A stretch of DNA of 64,000 nt from Puniceicoccaceae bacterium 5H (GTDB lineage: Bacteria > Verrucomicrobiota > Verrucomicrobiia > Opitutales > Oceanipulchritudinaceae). The translations under genes were made by a program, and so were the position numbers. Shown in pieces: positions 45,868 to 54,622 of this stretch. Under the pieces are notes generated by a model. It was not told where the DNA came from. It saw only the letters and a program-made list of their open reading frames with translations, and did no database searches. Position 1 is the stretch's first letter. Each line of letters opens with the position of its first letter. The DNA is taken from the NCBI GenBank assembly GCA_009772895.1, contig WOUP01000001.1:248001-312000 (forward strand). The letters are read 5' to 3'.

Positions 45868-46118
45868 GGGAGGGCTTGCTTGCAGTCGGGATGCCAGCCG
45901 GCTGCAGGAAGGTGGAACGGCATCTCAAGTTGCAGGGCCGAAACTCGCGATTCGCACACGCAGATCGGTGTCCATTGAAGCTCTCGTTTTGACGGATTTT
46001 TTATAAACTTGAGTGACAGGGACAAACGTAATGGGAGCCGTAAGGTGGAATAGGGGATGCGCCAATTGGAGACATCGCATTTACGCAGAACCTACACCTC
46101 AAAAAGAAACAGATTGAT

Positions 46119-47654
46119 ATGAGTAACCAGACGATGCCGAACCGAAGCCACAAGTGGCAAAAGCGAATCTCTTCCCTGCTCGCCGTAACGACGCTCGGCG
46201 CTTTGATTGCCCCGGCTCTGCAGGCGCAGTCGAATTATGAATATGAAGCCGACGAAGGTTGGCACCAGGAAGAGTGGTATGATCCCTCCGATTGGTTCGA
46301 TGATGACTACTCCTATGACTATGATGCCAACTCGTATGGCGAGTATTGGAACGATGATCTTTGGGAAGATTCCGTCGCCACGAATAACAATAACTACAGC
46401 GGCGGCTATTACTATGATTGGAGCAGCGACTCCCAAAGTTGGAAACGCCAGAACAATAACAACAATGGCAATAACCAGCAGCAGGTAGAGTCGCAGTATG
46501 ACTACGACCCCGCCTATGTGATTTACACCTTCACGACGACCAATCGTCAGCGCCAGCAGGACTCGCAGCAGATGCGCGATGGCAACCGCCAAGGCCAGAA
46601 TCAGCAGGCGCAGTCCCAGCAAGACCAGATGAAGGTCAAGCGCTTGAAGGGTCAGATCGAAGGCTTCCGCCAGATGGAGCTGCAGAATCGCCAGGGCGAC
46701 AAGGACCAATTCACCGTGGTCAAGCTGAGCCTGCAGGATGGTCGCAGCACCGTAGTGAGCCTTGGACGCACCAACGAAGTGCAGGACCTCGATCTGCAGC
46801 AGGGCGATCGCGTCCAGCTGATGGGCAGCCCCGGCCAGATTGATGGTCAGCCGGTCTTCGTGGCCCGCAAGCTGCGGGTGAACGACCAGACGGTGGATGT
46901 AAACCGGGCGATTCGTCGCCAGGACGCAAATTCCTCCAAGTCGAACTACAGCCGTTCGCACAGCCAGCGGAACCGCAACGACAACTCCAGCAACTGGAAT
47001 CGTTCGGCGAGCGCCTCCAATTCCAGCTCGGACCGTAATTGGGACCGCCAGCAGAACGAGCGTAACAGCCAGCGCAACCGCGATGGTCAGCACAGCAACC
47101 GCTCCCAAAATTCCCGGGATCGCAATGCCTCGCAGAGCTACACCTACAACGCCGGCAACAACGAATGGAGCAGCAGCCAAGGGCAGCGCAGCGGCGCAAC
47201 CGCTTCGAACCAACGCTCCCAGGGCAATCAGCCCGAACGTGGTGTCCGCACAGAAAGCCGTACCCGCTACCAGCTCGAAGCCGGTGAGCCTGCGGTCAGC
47301 ACCGTCCAGACCGACCGCAACCGTCAGCGTTCTTCCTCGAACTACCGTAACCAGCAGCAGTCCGACCGCATGGATCAGGTAACGCTGCGCGGTCGCGTGG
47401 AAGATTTCCACACGGTTTCGATCTCGCGCTCCCGCCAACACCAGTCGGAGGACCAGACCGTCGTGCGCCTTCGCCTCGAGAACGGTGAATCGGCCTTGGT
47501 GAGCCTCGGTTCCGATACGTCCCTTTCGGATCTCGATTTGCAACGTGACGACCAGATTATGGTCCGCGGTGAGCGCCAGCAATGGGGCAACGGCAGCGTC
47601 GTGCAAGCCGACCGGATCCGCGTCGAAGGAAATACGGTTAAATCCTCTTCCTAG
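46119..47654 (+). CDS. secreted Asn/Gln/Ser-rich protein with a duplicated beta-rich domain
   Basis: A 511-aa exported protein: signal peptide (LLAVTTLGALIAPALQA), an acidic Tyr/Asp/Trp-rich stretch (~40-130), domain A (~171-265, RLKGQIEGFRQMEL ... VVSLGRTNEVQDLDLQQGDRV), a low-complexity Ser/Asn/Arg/Gln linker (~266-417) and domain B (~418-511, TLRGRVEDFHTVSI ... LVSLGSDTSLSDLDLQRDDQI). A and B align with each other and look like small OB- or SH3-like folds; a DUF5666-type relation is possible. Role unknown; a surface or matrix protein is likely. A terminator follows. Confidence 0.85.
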   Translation: MSNQTMPNRSHKWQKRISSLLAVTTLGALIAPALQAQSNYEYEADEGWHQEEWYDPSDWFDDDYSYDYDANSYGEYWNDDLWEDSVATNNNNYSGGYYYDWSSDSQSWKRQNNNNNGNNQQQVESQYDYDPAYVIYTFTTTNRQRQQDSQQMRDGNRQGQNQQAQSQQDQMKVKRLKGQIEGFRQMELQNRQGDKDQFTVVKLSLQDGRSTVVSLGRTNEVQDLDLQQGDRVQLMGSPGQIDGQPVFVARKLRVNDQTVDVNRAIRRQDANSSKSNYSRSHSQRNRNDNSSNWNRSASASNSSSDRNWDRQQNERNSQRNRDGQHSNRSQNSRDRNASQSYTYNAGNNEWSSSQGQRSGATASNQRSQGNQPERGVRTESRTRYQLEAGEPAVSTVQTDRNRQRSSSNYRNQQQSDRMDQVTLRGRVEDFHTVSISRSRQHQSEDQTVVRLRLENGESALVSLGSDTSLSDLDLQRDDQIMVRGERQQWGNGSVVQADRIRVEGNTVKSSS

Positions 47655-47680
47655 TTTCTAACAGATAAGCAGAGACTTAC

Positions 47681-47720
47681 GGAGCCGACAGTCGATATCG
47701 CGTCTGTCGGCTCCATTTTT
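47681..47720 (+). terminator. rho-independent terminator after the secreted repeat protein
   Basis: GGAGCCGACAG and CTGTCGGCTCC form a perfect 11-base stem with a 12-base loop and are followed by ATTTTT. Confidence 0.9.
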
Positions 47721-47730
47721 ATTGCCGGAT

Positions 47731-47748
47731 TTGGAACGGCAAATGCGA
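47731..47748 (+). promoter_or_regulatory. weak sigma-54-like element upstream of the small stress cluster
   Basis: TTGGAACGGCAAATGCGA keeps GG and GC ten bases apart with TTGGAAC and TGC, 33 bases before the ATG at 47781. Mismatches at three consensus positions make this weak. Confidence 0.2.
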
Positions 47749-47780
47749 AGAGTTAGGGAAACCTGAACCAGGAAGATCTC

Positions 47781-47990
47781 ATGTTAGGATACATCTTCGC
47801 CATTGTAGGAGTCGTCGTGCTCCTGCTTCTTGCCCTTGCTATTAAAGGCCCGGCCAAAAAACAAGGCTTGCACGATGCTGAACGCCCGCGCCCGGATGAA
47901 CGAGCCGGAACGTCGCGCAGTAAGCCTTCCGCAGAACAACCAGGAGAACCGCCGGTGCATAGTATCAATCATCCGCACCCTTCCCGGTAA
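47781..47990 (+). CDS. small single-helix membrane protein (69 aa)
   Basis: Starts with a membrane helix (MLGYIFAIVGVVVLLLLALA) followed by a hydrophilic, Pro/Arg/His-rich tail. An AGGAAG ribosome site precedes the ATG, which supports it as a real gene. It has the same build as the 64-aa gene at 48600 on the other side of the YciF-like gene. Function unknown; likely a stress-linked membrane peptide. Confidence 0.65.
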   Translation: MLGYIFAIVGVVVLLLLALAIKGPAKKQGLHDAERPRPDERAGTSRSKPSAEQPGEPPVHSINHPHPSR

Positions 47991-48019
47991 TCATTTTCAC
48001 ACATCAACCCATTTAAGCC

Positions 48020-48526
48020 ATGTTGAATACGCTACGAGACCTCTATATCGAACAACTTCGCGACCTCTACAGCGCGGAGACTCAATTGATCGAAGCACTG
48101 CCCAAGATGGAAGCAGCTGCCTCCAACCAAGACCTGAAGACGGCCTTTCGCGAACACCTGGAAGAGACCCGCAACCAGGCCGACCGCCTGCTGAAGATCT
48201 TTTCCAAGCTGAATCTGCGCCCCGAAGGCCACACTTGTGAAGCCATGAAGGGCCTGATCCGGGAGGGCGAAGAGTCCATTCGTGAACTCGGCAATCCTGA
48301 AGTGAAGGATGCCGCGTTGATCGCTGCCGCCAACCGCGTGGAGCACTACGAGATTGCCGGCTATGGCAGCACCAAGACCTTCGCCAAGATCCTGGAGGAA
48401 AAGGAAGCGGTGGACCTGCTCGAAAAGACGGAGAGCGAAGAAAGCGCTGCCGACGAAAAGCTGACCAAGCTGGCCGAAGGTGGCATGTTCTCCAAGGGTA
48501 TCAACCAGTCTGCTTCTACGAAGTAG
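48020..48526 (+). CDS. YciE/YciF ferritin-like protein (DUF892)
   Basis: A 168-aa four-helix protein with the DUF892 pattern: YIEQLRDLYSAETQLIEALP at the start, then FREHLEETRNQADRL and VEHYEIAGYGS, where the conserved Glu and His residues can bind a di-iron centre as in ferritins. The family is induced by stress in enterobacteria and may act on iron or peroxide. A strong terminator follows. Confidence 0.93.
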   Translation: MLNTLRDLYIEQLRDLYSAETQLIEALPKMEAAASNQDLKTAFREHLEETRNQADRLLKIFSKLNLRPEGHTCEAMKGLIREGEESIRELGNPEVKDAALIAAANRVEHYEIAGYGSTKTFAKILEEKEAVDLLEKTESEESAADEKLTKLAEGGMFSKGINQSASTK

Positions 48527-48546
48527 TCGATCCCTTTCCCTTGCAT

Positions 48547-48579
48547 AGGCCGTGGCTTTCGGGCCACGGCCTCTTTTTT
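48547..48579 (+). terminator. rho-independent terminator after the YciF-like gene
   Basis: GGCCGTGGC and GCCACGGCC form a nine-base stem with loop TTTCGG, followed by TCTTTTTT. Confidence 0.92.
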
Positions 48580-48599
48580 AACCATCAACAGCCTTAACG

Positions 48600-48794
48600 A
48601 TGCTCGAATACATCATGGTCGTCGTCGTGGTGCTGGTGATTGTAGCCGCTCCGCTGTGGTTTCTGTGGAAAGGCCGCCAGCTGGACCGCAATCAACAGGC
48701 CCGACAAGCGAAAGCCCACCAAAAGGCGGAAGCCCATCACCAGACTTCAGCCACGCAGGAAAAACCGTCATCATCCGCTGGCGGTTCCGCTTGA
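48600..48794 (+). CDS. small single-helix membrane protein (64 aa)
   Basis: An N-terminal helix (MLEYIMVVVVVLVIVAAPLW) and a Gln/His/Lys-rich hydrophilic tail. It lies just behind the terminator of the YciF-like gene and 21 bases before the amidotransferase gene. The shape mirrors the 69-aa protein at 47781 (both start ML-YI), suggesting paralogy or shared function; no family is known to me. Confidence 0.6.
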   Translation: MLEYIMVVVVVLVIVAAPLWFLWKGRQLDRNQQARQAKAHQKAEAHHQTSATQEKPSSSAGGSA

Positions 48795-48815
48795 TCCGCA
48801 TTAAGATCCGCGGGC

Positions 48816-49508
48816 ATGGAGATCCATGTCCTGCAGCACGTCCCCTTTGAAGGGCCCGGTTCTGTCGCGAGCTGGGCCGAGCAAAGGGGACATCGTCTGA
48901 ATATCGTCCATCTCTACCGGGGGGAATTCCTGCCGACGCCAGCAGAGACAAACATGCTGATCGTGATGGGCGGCCCCATGGGAGCTAATGACACCGCTAT
49001 CTATCCCTGGATGGCCGAGGAGAAGCGATTGATCCGTCAATTGCTGGAAGCCTCTCAGGTTCCCATTCTGGGCATTTGCCTGGGCAGCCAACTGATTGCC
49101 TCCTGCCTGGACCAGGAGGTTGCTCCCGGCCCGGTGATGGAAGTCGGTTGGCATCCGATTCAGCTGACGCCGACCGCCTCGTCTGACCGGGTCGCATGGC
49201 CGGAGGGCCTGGTGCCGCTTCACTGGCATCGGGACACCTTTACACTCCCCCCTGCAGCGAAGCGGTTGGCTTCGACGAAAGACTTTCCCAACCAGGCGTT
49301 TCGCTGGGATGAACGCGTCGTGGGCCTGCAATTCCACTTCGAAGCCACCCCCGAATCGGTGGCACTGCTCTGTGCCGAAGCCTCCGAAGACCTCGGCCAT
49401 AGCGTATGGCAGCAGCCTTATGCGGACATTACCGACTGCCACGAACGCTGTGCGGCCACACGACCGATGCTTTATGCGCTGTTGGACGACCTGGCCGAGC
49501 AGGTGTGA
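48816..49508 (+). CDS. class I glutamine amidotransferase (GMP synthase-like domain)
   Basis: A 230-aa stand-alone glutaminase domain with the nucleophile elbow GICLGSQL (Cys) and the LQFHFEATPE block giving the His-Glu pair of the triad. The HVLQHVPFEGPGSVASW start is typical of the GuaA-like stand-alone group, often annotated as gamma-glutamyl hydrolase or GMP synthase-like; the acceptor is unknown. Its stop codon directly abuts the stop of the convergent nucleotidyltransferase gene. Confidence 0.92.
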   Translation: MEIHVLQHVPFEGPGSVASWAEQRGHRLNIVHLYRGEFLPTPAETNMLIVMGGPMGANDTAIYPWMAEEKRLIRQLLEASQVPILGICLGSQLIASCLDQEVAPGPVMEVGWHPIQLTPTASSDRVAWPEGLVPLHWHRDTFTLPPAAKRLASTKDFPNQAFRWDERVVGLQFHFEATPESVALLCAEASEDLGHSVWQQPYADITDCHERCAATRPMLYALLDDLAEQV

Positions 49509-50453
49509 CTATTGCAGCCCAGGGTGCGCTTCACGCCCCCACAGTTCGGAAGGGTAGATGCCTTCGGCGATCAAACTATTGAGGCGGGCTTGCACTTGCG
49601 GTAAGTCGTCGCGATAGGTCATGCCAAACCACGTAGCGTCCGTCGACGGCACCTTCACCCGCAGTTTGTCCTGCTGGATGCCCTCGGTCACGGCGCCCGG
49701 GAGATAAAACTCGTCTTTGGAAAGATTGCGATCGGGTGCCTGCAGGAAGGTCTGCATCGACTTTCCCAACAGATCAAAAAACGCTGGCGTGAAGCCAAAG
49801 CAGTTGAGGGATACGGGCGTGCTCGGTGCCAATTCTTCGGTGTCGTCGCCGGAAACCCCACGGATGCGCTCGTCGGCATGCTGCTCGATGTGCGTGTATT
49901 CGGTCAGCTCCTGCAGTTTGCCGTTCTCGACTTTGCAGACTCCACGCGAGACCGGACCGTGAGGAGACAGCGTGCGGTGCAGCGGGTAGGCGACCAGCAC
50001 CGCTTCATCCGGTCCGTCTGACTGGGGCTTCGCCTCGCGCAGCGCTCGAATCAAGGTCTCGTAGGCTTCGCGCCCATAGAAGTCGTCGGCGTTGATCAGT
50101 CCGAAGTTCGTATCCACCTGCCCCCGGGCCGCCCACAAGGCGTGACCGGTGCCCCAAGGCTTTTGGCGCTCGGGCTGATTCGACAGATCCAGCGGCAGGT
50201 CGTCGGCCTTCTGATAGGCGTAGCGGTAGCGCAAGTGATGCTTGAAGCGGCTGGCCACCTGGCGCTCGAAATCGGCTTCCAGTTCGGGCCGGATCACAAA
50301 AACAAAATCCGTGAAGCCCGCGCGCTGGGCATCGAAAAGGGAGTAGTCCAGCAGGGTCGAATCGTCCGGACCAAGAGCCTGCAGTTGCTTGAGGCCGCCG
50401 AAGCGACTGCCCATACCGGCGGCCAGGATGACGAGGGTGAAACGTTCTTTCAT
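49509..50453 (-). CDS. nucleotidyltransferase (NTP-transferase, sugar-nucleotide type)
   Basis: A 314-aa protein with the nucleotide-binding signature LAAGMGSRFGGLKQL at the N-terminus and GLINADDFYG with the metal-binding Asp. It belongs to the NTP_transferase family that makes NDP-sugars from sugar-1-phosphates. It is the last gene of the polysaccharide operon, nine bases after wecB. The nucleotide and sugar cannot be determined. Confidence 0.88.
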   Translation of the reverse strand: MKERFTLVILAAGMGSRFGGLKQLQALGPDDSTLLDYSLFDAQRAGFTDFVFVIRPELEADFERQVASRFKHHLRYRYAYQKADDLPLDLSNQPERQKPWGTGHALWAARGQVDTNFGLINADDFYGREAYETLIRALREAKPQSDGPDEAVLVAYPLHRTLSPHGPVSRGVCKVENGKLQELTEYTHIEQHADERIRGVSGDDTEELAPSTPVSLNCFGFTPAFFDLLGKSMQTFLQAPDRNLSKDEFYLPGAVTEGIQQDKLRVKVPSTDATWFGMTYRDDLPQVQARLNSLIAEGIYPSELWGREAHPGLQ

Positions 50454-50462
50454 GGGGTTCCT

Positions 50463-51626
50463 CTATCTGGCTGGGGTGCTCTCGACCAGCTTATCAGCAC
50501 CGCCGGTTTCATTTTGGCGGGCCTCGTAAAATTGTCGCAAGTGCTGCAGGATGCGTTCGGAGGTGTGTCCATCCCAGAGCGGAGGGGCCTGGCAATCGAA
50601 ATCCGGATCGTCCAGCACACGGCGGAAGGCGGCGTAAATTTTCTCCGGGTCCGTGCCCACCAGTTGGTTGCCGCCGTACTCGCAGGTCGAGGGGCGTTCG
50701 GTGTTGTGCCGCAACGTCAGGATCGGCTTGCGCAGGCAGGTTGCTTCTTCCTGCAAACCGCCAGAGTCGGAAAGCGCTACGCGGCAGTGCATCAACAGAT
50801 TGATAAAATCGAGATAGCCCAGCGGGGGCAGAATGTGAAAGTGCTCGCTGTTTTCGATCTCTTCCAACCAGCCGAACGTTTCCAACCGAGCGCGGGCGCG
50901 TGGGTGCATCGGCCAGACGAGCGGCAAGCGTTCCCCGCAACTGTGCAACACGTCCAGCAGCCCCCGGAAGGTCGCCTTGTCATCCACATTGGAAGGACGG
51001 TGGAGCGTGATCAGGCCATAGCCGTTGTCGGGCAGCTTCAGGTTTTGCCAGTAACCGCGCGCCTCGGCCTTTTCCTGGAAGTGGAGCAGGGTATCGATCA
51101 TCACGTTCCCGACAAAGCGGACCTGATTCTCTTCGGTGCCCTCGTTGCGAAGGTTGGTGACACCACTCTGTTCCGAGCAAAAGAGCAGGTCGCTGAGTCG
51201 ATCGGTCACCAGACGGTTCAACTCCTCCGGCATACCGCGGTCGTTGCTGCGCAGGCCCGCCTCGACGTGAAAGAGCGGAATGTGGCGATGTGCCGTCGCC
51301 CAGGCGGCCGAGGCGGTCGAGGTGACGTCGCCGACTACGATCACACCATCCGGTTGCAGTGTTTCCAGCAGGGCATCGAAACGCTCGATGATGCGGGCCG
51401 TCTGTTGGGCAAGATTGCCGACGCCGATGTCCAGATTGGAATCGGGCTCGCGGATACCGAGGTCGGCGAAGAACGCCTTGCTCATCTTGTCATCATAGTG
51501 CTGGCCGGTGTGGACCAGTGTGATGCGAACGTCGTCGACCTTTTCGAAGGTCCGCATGAGGGGCGCAATCTTGATGAAGTTGGGTCGCGTCCCGGCGACA
51601 ATTACCAAATGGATAGGATCAGACAT
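50463..51626 (-). CDS. wecB: UDP-N-acetylglucosamine 2-epimerase (non-hydrolysing)
   Basis: A 387-aa GT-B-like enzyme with AGTRPNFIKIAPLMR, HTGQHYDDKMS, HVEAGLRSNDRGMPEE and the DSGGLQEEA C-terminal site, all hallmarks of WecB. It converts UDP-GlcNAc to UDP-ManNAc, a precursor of enterobacterial common antigen and many capsules. It lies 12 bases after the WbuB-like gene in the same operon. Confidence 0.95.
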   Translation of the reverse strand: MSDPIHLVIVAGTRPNFIKIAPLMRTFEKVDDVRITLVHTGQHYDDKMSKAFFADLGIREPDSNLDIGVGNLAQQTARIIERFDALLETLQPDGVIVVGDVTSTASAAWATAHRHIPLFHVEAGLRSNDRGMPEELNRLVTDRLSDLLFCSEQSGVTNLRNEGTEENQVRFVGNVMIDTLLHFQEKAEARGYWQNLKLPDNGYGLITLHRPSNVDDKATFRGLLDVLHSCGERLPLVWPMHPRARARLETFGWLEEIENSEHFHILPPLGYLDFINLLMHCRVALSDSGGLQEEATCLRKPILTLRHNTERPSTCEYGGNQLVGTDPEKIYAAFRRVLDDPDFDCQAPPLWDGHTSERILQHLRQFYEARQNETGGADKLVESTPAR

Positions 51627-51638
51627 GGGAAGAGAAAG

Positions 51639-52886
51639 TCAGGCACGGGCAGGTTGCCACTGGTGTTCGGGGTTGCTGCTCAGGAGGTCCAGGTAGACGG
51701 CGGCAAAGCGGTTGCGGTTGTAAGTGGTCTGGACAAATTCGCGGCCATTGCGGCCCAGCCGGGCCCGCATGGTGGCATCCAGAAGCGGAACCAGCTTGGC
51801 GAGCATGTCGTCGGCCGATTCGGGAGTGAAATTGTGGCCACCCTCCGCTTCGTCCACGATCCGTGCCGCGTCGCCCGCCACGCCGTTGAGGATGGGGCAG
51901 GTCATGGCCATCGCCTCGAAGAGCTTGCTCGGCAAGACGGTGCGGAAAAGGTCCGTATCGCGCAGGTGTACGAGGGCAATGTCCGTCAGACTCCAATAGC
52001 GCGGCATATCGCTTTTGGGCACCCGCCCCGTGAGGATCACGTTCTGCAGCCCCTTGGCTTGAGCCTCCTCTTGCAGGCGCTTCCGGTCGGCGCCATCGCC
52101 GATAATCATGAAAACGACTTCAGGATGCTGCGTGCGGATGCGTTCGGCCACCTGCAGCACGACGTCCAGGGCCGAGGCCATCCCGACCGTGCCTACATAT
52201 GAAATGACGATCTTGTCCTGCAGGCCAAAAGCGGCTTCCAGCTCGGCGTCGCGGTCCATTGGGTGAAAGTGGTCCGGGTCGGCGCCGTTGGGGATCACCG
52301 TCAGATCGCCGGGAAGCACTCCTTTGCCCCGCAGCTTCTCCGCGTATCCCTCGCCAACCGTCACGATGTGATCTGCCGAGCGGTACATCAGCTTTTCCAG
52401 CACTTCCAGAAACTGATAGATGGGCGACGAGGGCTTCATCGCTCCCACGGCGGCGATCGACTCGGGCCACAAGTCACGAATCTCGAGGATGAAGGGCACC
52501 CGGCGCAACTTGCTCAGTAGCGTGCCGGCCCAACCGGCGAAAAACTGCGGCGAGGTCGCAATCAGGCGGTCCGGGCGCTTTTGCAGGAGCCCCGCAAAGA
52601 CGGCCGCGACCATGTAGCTGAGAAAATTGAGGATGCGTTTTACGAAGCCGGCGTTGGGCGCGAGGTACGTCCACACGCGGACGACCTTTACGCCCTCGAT
52701 CATTTCCGTCTGGTAAAGCTTGTTGCGGTAGCCTTCGTAAACCACGCCGTCCGGGACGTTGGGCACTCCAGTGATGACGGTCACTTTATGGCCGGCGTCG
52801 ACCCAGCGGCGAGCAAACTCGTACCAGCGCGAAGCGGGCGCGTTGCCTTCGGGATAGAAATAGTGCGACAGAAGCAGTATTCTCAT
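51639..52886 (-). CDS. glycosyltransferase family 4, WbuB-like
   Basis: A 415-aa GT4 with the long acceptor loop of colanic-acid/O-antigen transferases: HYFYPEGNAPASRWYEFAR, a membrane-associated segment near 90-110, EIRDLWPESIAAVGA and the donor block LFEAMAMTCPILNG. WbuB-type enzymes add GalNAc or fucosamine-type residues. Four-base overlap with the upstream heparinase-like gene. Confidence 0.92.
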   Translation of the reverse strand: MRILLLSHYFYPEGNAPASRWYEFARRWVDAGHKVTVITGVPNVPDGVVYEGYRNKLYQTEMIEGVKVVRVWTYLAPNAGFVKRILNFLSYMVAAVFAGLLQKRPDRLIATSPQFFAGWAGTLLSKLRRVPFILEIRDLWPESIAAVGAMKPSSPIYQFLEVLEKLMYRSADHIVTVGEGYAEKLRGKGVLPGDLTVIPNGADPDHFHPMDRDAELEAAFGLQDKIVISYVGTVGMASALDVVLQVAERIRTQHPEVVFMIIGDGADRKRLQEEAQAKGLQNVILTGRVPKSDMPRYWSLTDIALVHLRDTDLFRTVLPSKLFEAMAMTCPILNGVAGDAARIVDEAEGGHNFTPESADDMLAKLVPLLDATMRARLGRNGREFVQTTYNRNRFAAVYLDLLSSNPEHQWQPARA

Positions 52887-54622
52887 ACGAGCGAGGGAGA
52901 GGAAGCGGACGCACTACCATGGCAGGTCGTATGCCAGGTTGAAGAAGAGCCTTGCTCCACCTCCAGTTTGTAGTCCAGCTGCCGAGCCTCGGTCCCGGTC
53001 TGCCCTTCACCGATCAGCGACGGCCGCTCCAGCTCCCGATGAAAGAGCGGGTGGTACGGGCTAGAGGCGGTCTGCCACGTCAAATCTGGAGGCAAGGAAA
53101 CCGACAGGGTATTTCCGTGAGAATCGCACAGTCTTTGCTGGTCATCCCGCCACTCCACCTGAACCTGAGGCGCAAGATGCAACCGGCTGACGAAGGGCGC
53201 ATTGCAGCTTGCCTGAAGGCGATCTTGCCAAAGGGAGGCAGTCTCCGTGCAGGTCCACTGCCGCGTATGGGTGTAGCGACGCCGGCCCTGCGCGTATGAT
53301 TTGAGTGTACCGCGCACCTTCAACGCCTTCTCATCGGCCTGATCGAGCACGCGCTCCATCCGGCTCTCGCGGGCGGCACGAAACGCCGACCAAAGCTCGA
53401 TCTGCTGGAGCGATTCCACCTCAACCGTGTTGTGGCCTGCGATGGAGCGATCCAGCTGACGCTGTGGCCCGGGCAGGTAGTGGTAAACGCCGGTGTCGGT
53501 GATGAAACGCTGACCGCCCACCGAAAGCTCGAACGAGCCAAAGTCGGCGTGCGCGTGGCCGATTTGGTGCCGGGGACCAAATGTTCCCAGGTCTGCGATC
53601 AGGCAGAGCTTTTCACTACGGAAGCCGAAATACCCGGCTGCCGGTAGCGCCCAGCCTCCCTGTTGCCTCGGCAGCTGCACGAGTTGCTGGGCTTCGAAAA
53701 ACGAGAGCAGGGACGACGAGCGGTGGGCGATCTCGAAGGCGCTGTCGTTGAAGAGTGCGATATCGCCATCTGGATGCTGCATACAATGCAACGCGCGGGC
53801 TCCCGATTGCAGGCGCGCGCGCGCCACAGCTTGGGCCTCATGTTGAAGGAACGCTTCTGCCTGGCTCAAAGCGTAGAGCAGCCGCGCCTGATACATGGGG
53901 GAGCGCTCATAGTGCATGCCGTCGCTCAAGAACTGGCCATCCAGCTCACTTTGAAGTAGGGGCCAGGCGGACTTCCAGAGAGTCTTGGCCCACTTGCCTT
54001 CAAAAGCGGCCGCAACCATGGTCAGCGCAATTGCATTTTCCAGCAGGTGGTTCGCCTGTAGGTGCACTTCCAGATTGCGTCGGAGACACTCGGCCTGCTG
54101 CCAAAGGCTGCGCCACCAACGTTCGCGAAAACTCTGGTTTTCGAGCGCGGGAAATCCCCGTTCAGCAAAATAGCCCACCCAATTTTGCAGGCGCAGCGAA
54201 ATGACATAGGGCTCCCAGGCATCGGTCGAAACATCCGCCGGATGGCGGGCGATCCAGTCTTCGACCATGCTTGCCGCGTCAGCTGGCTCGAGGCTCCACA
54301 GCCACTCGTGATAATGCAGGTTGTAGCGCCATAGCTTTGAAGCTTCCCCGACCGCCCACTTGTCTTGGGCAGAGGCTGTGCGCTGCTCGTTCAGGAAGCA
54401 CCAGCGGCCCTGCCGGATCTCCGCCGCAGGGTTGAAATCCGCTCCGCGTGCGGCCAATAGCGGACGCTGCAGGCGTCGTTTCCAGCGCGGAAAGGCCGGG
54501 GCGCCATCGAAGGCCGGGGCGGGGCGGAATCCCCGCGTTTTCTGGCGGAGTTGAGCCGTGACCTGCTGGGGCTTCAGGCGCTGCAGCGTGCGAAAGTAGA
54601 GCAGTGCCTGGTTCAGTTTCAT
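52883..54622 (-). CDS. heparinase II/III-like (alginate lyase family) protein
   Basis: A 579-aa protein with an (alpha/alpha)6-like N-terminal toroid and a C-terminal beta domain carrying HAHADFGSFELSVGGQRF, DTGVYHYLPGPQR and AGHNTVEV, the conserved catalytic region of the heparinase II/III family. No signal peptide is visible, so it is probably cytoplasmic or exported in another way. Its presence in an EPS operon suggests trimming or editing of the polymer. Overlaps by four bases with both neighbours. Confidence 0.9.
   Translation of the reverse strand: MKLNQALLYFRTLQRLKPQQVTAQLRQKTRGFRPAPAFDGAPAFPRWKRRLQRPLLAARGADFNPAAEIRQGRWCFLNEQRTASAQDKWAVGEASKLWRYNLHYHEWLWSLEPADAASMVEDWIARHPADVSTDAWEPYVISLRLQNWVGYFAERGFPALENQSFRERWWRSLWQQAECLRRNLEVHLQANHLLENAIALTMVAAAFEGKWAKTLWKSAWPLLQSELDGQFLSDGMHYERSPMYQARLLYALSQAEAFLQHEAQAVARARLQSGARALHCMQHPDGDIALFNDSAFEIAHRSSSLLSFFEAQQLVQLPRQQGGWALPAAGYFGFRSEKLCLIADLGTFGPRHQIGHAHADFGSFELSVGGQRFITDTGVYHYLPGPQRQLDRSIAGHNTVEVESLQQIELWSAFRAARESRMERVLDQADEKALKVRGTLKSYAQGRRRYTHTRQWTCTETASLWQDRLQASCNAPFVSRLHLAPQVQVEWRDDQQRLCDSHGNTLSVSLPPDLTWQTASSPYHPLFHRELERPSLIGEGQTGTEARQLDYKLEVEQGSSSTWHTTCHGSASASSPSLV

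Noticed and set aside
46092-47606. 504-aa hydrophobic ORF on the minus strand opposite the secreted repeat protein
   Set aside because: It is the antisense reading of a Gln/Asn/Ser-rich gene, which produces Leu/Val/Ile-rich frames automatically. The plus-strand gene has a signal peptide, duplicated domain and terminator.
50142-52202. 686-aa plus-strand ORF opposite wecB and the WbuB-like gene
   Set aside because: It spans two clear minus-strand genes; no recognisable domains.
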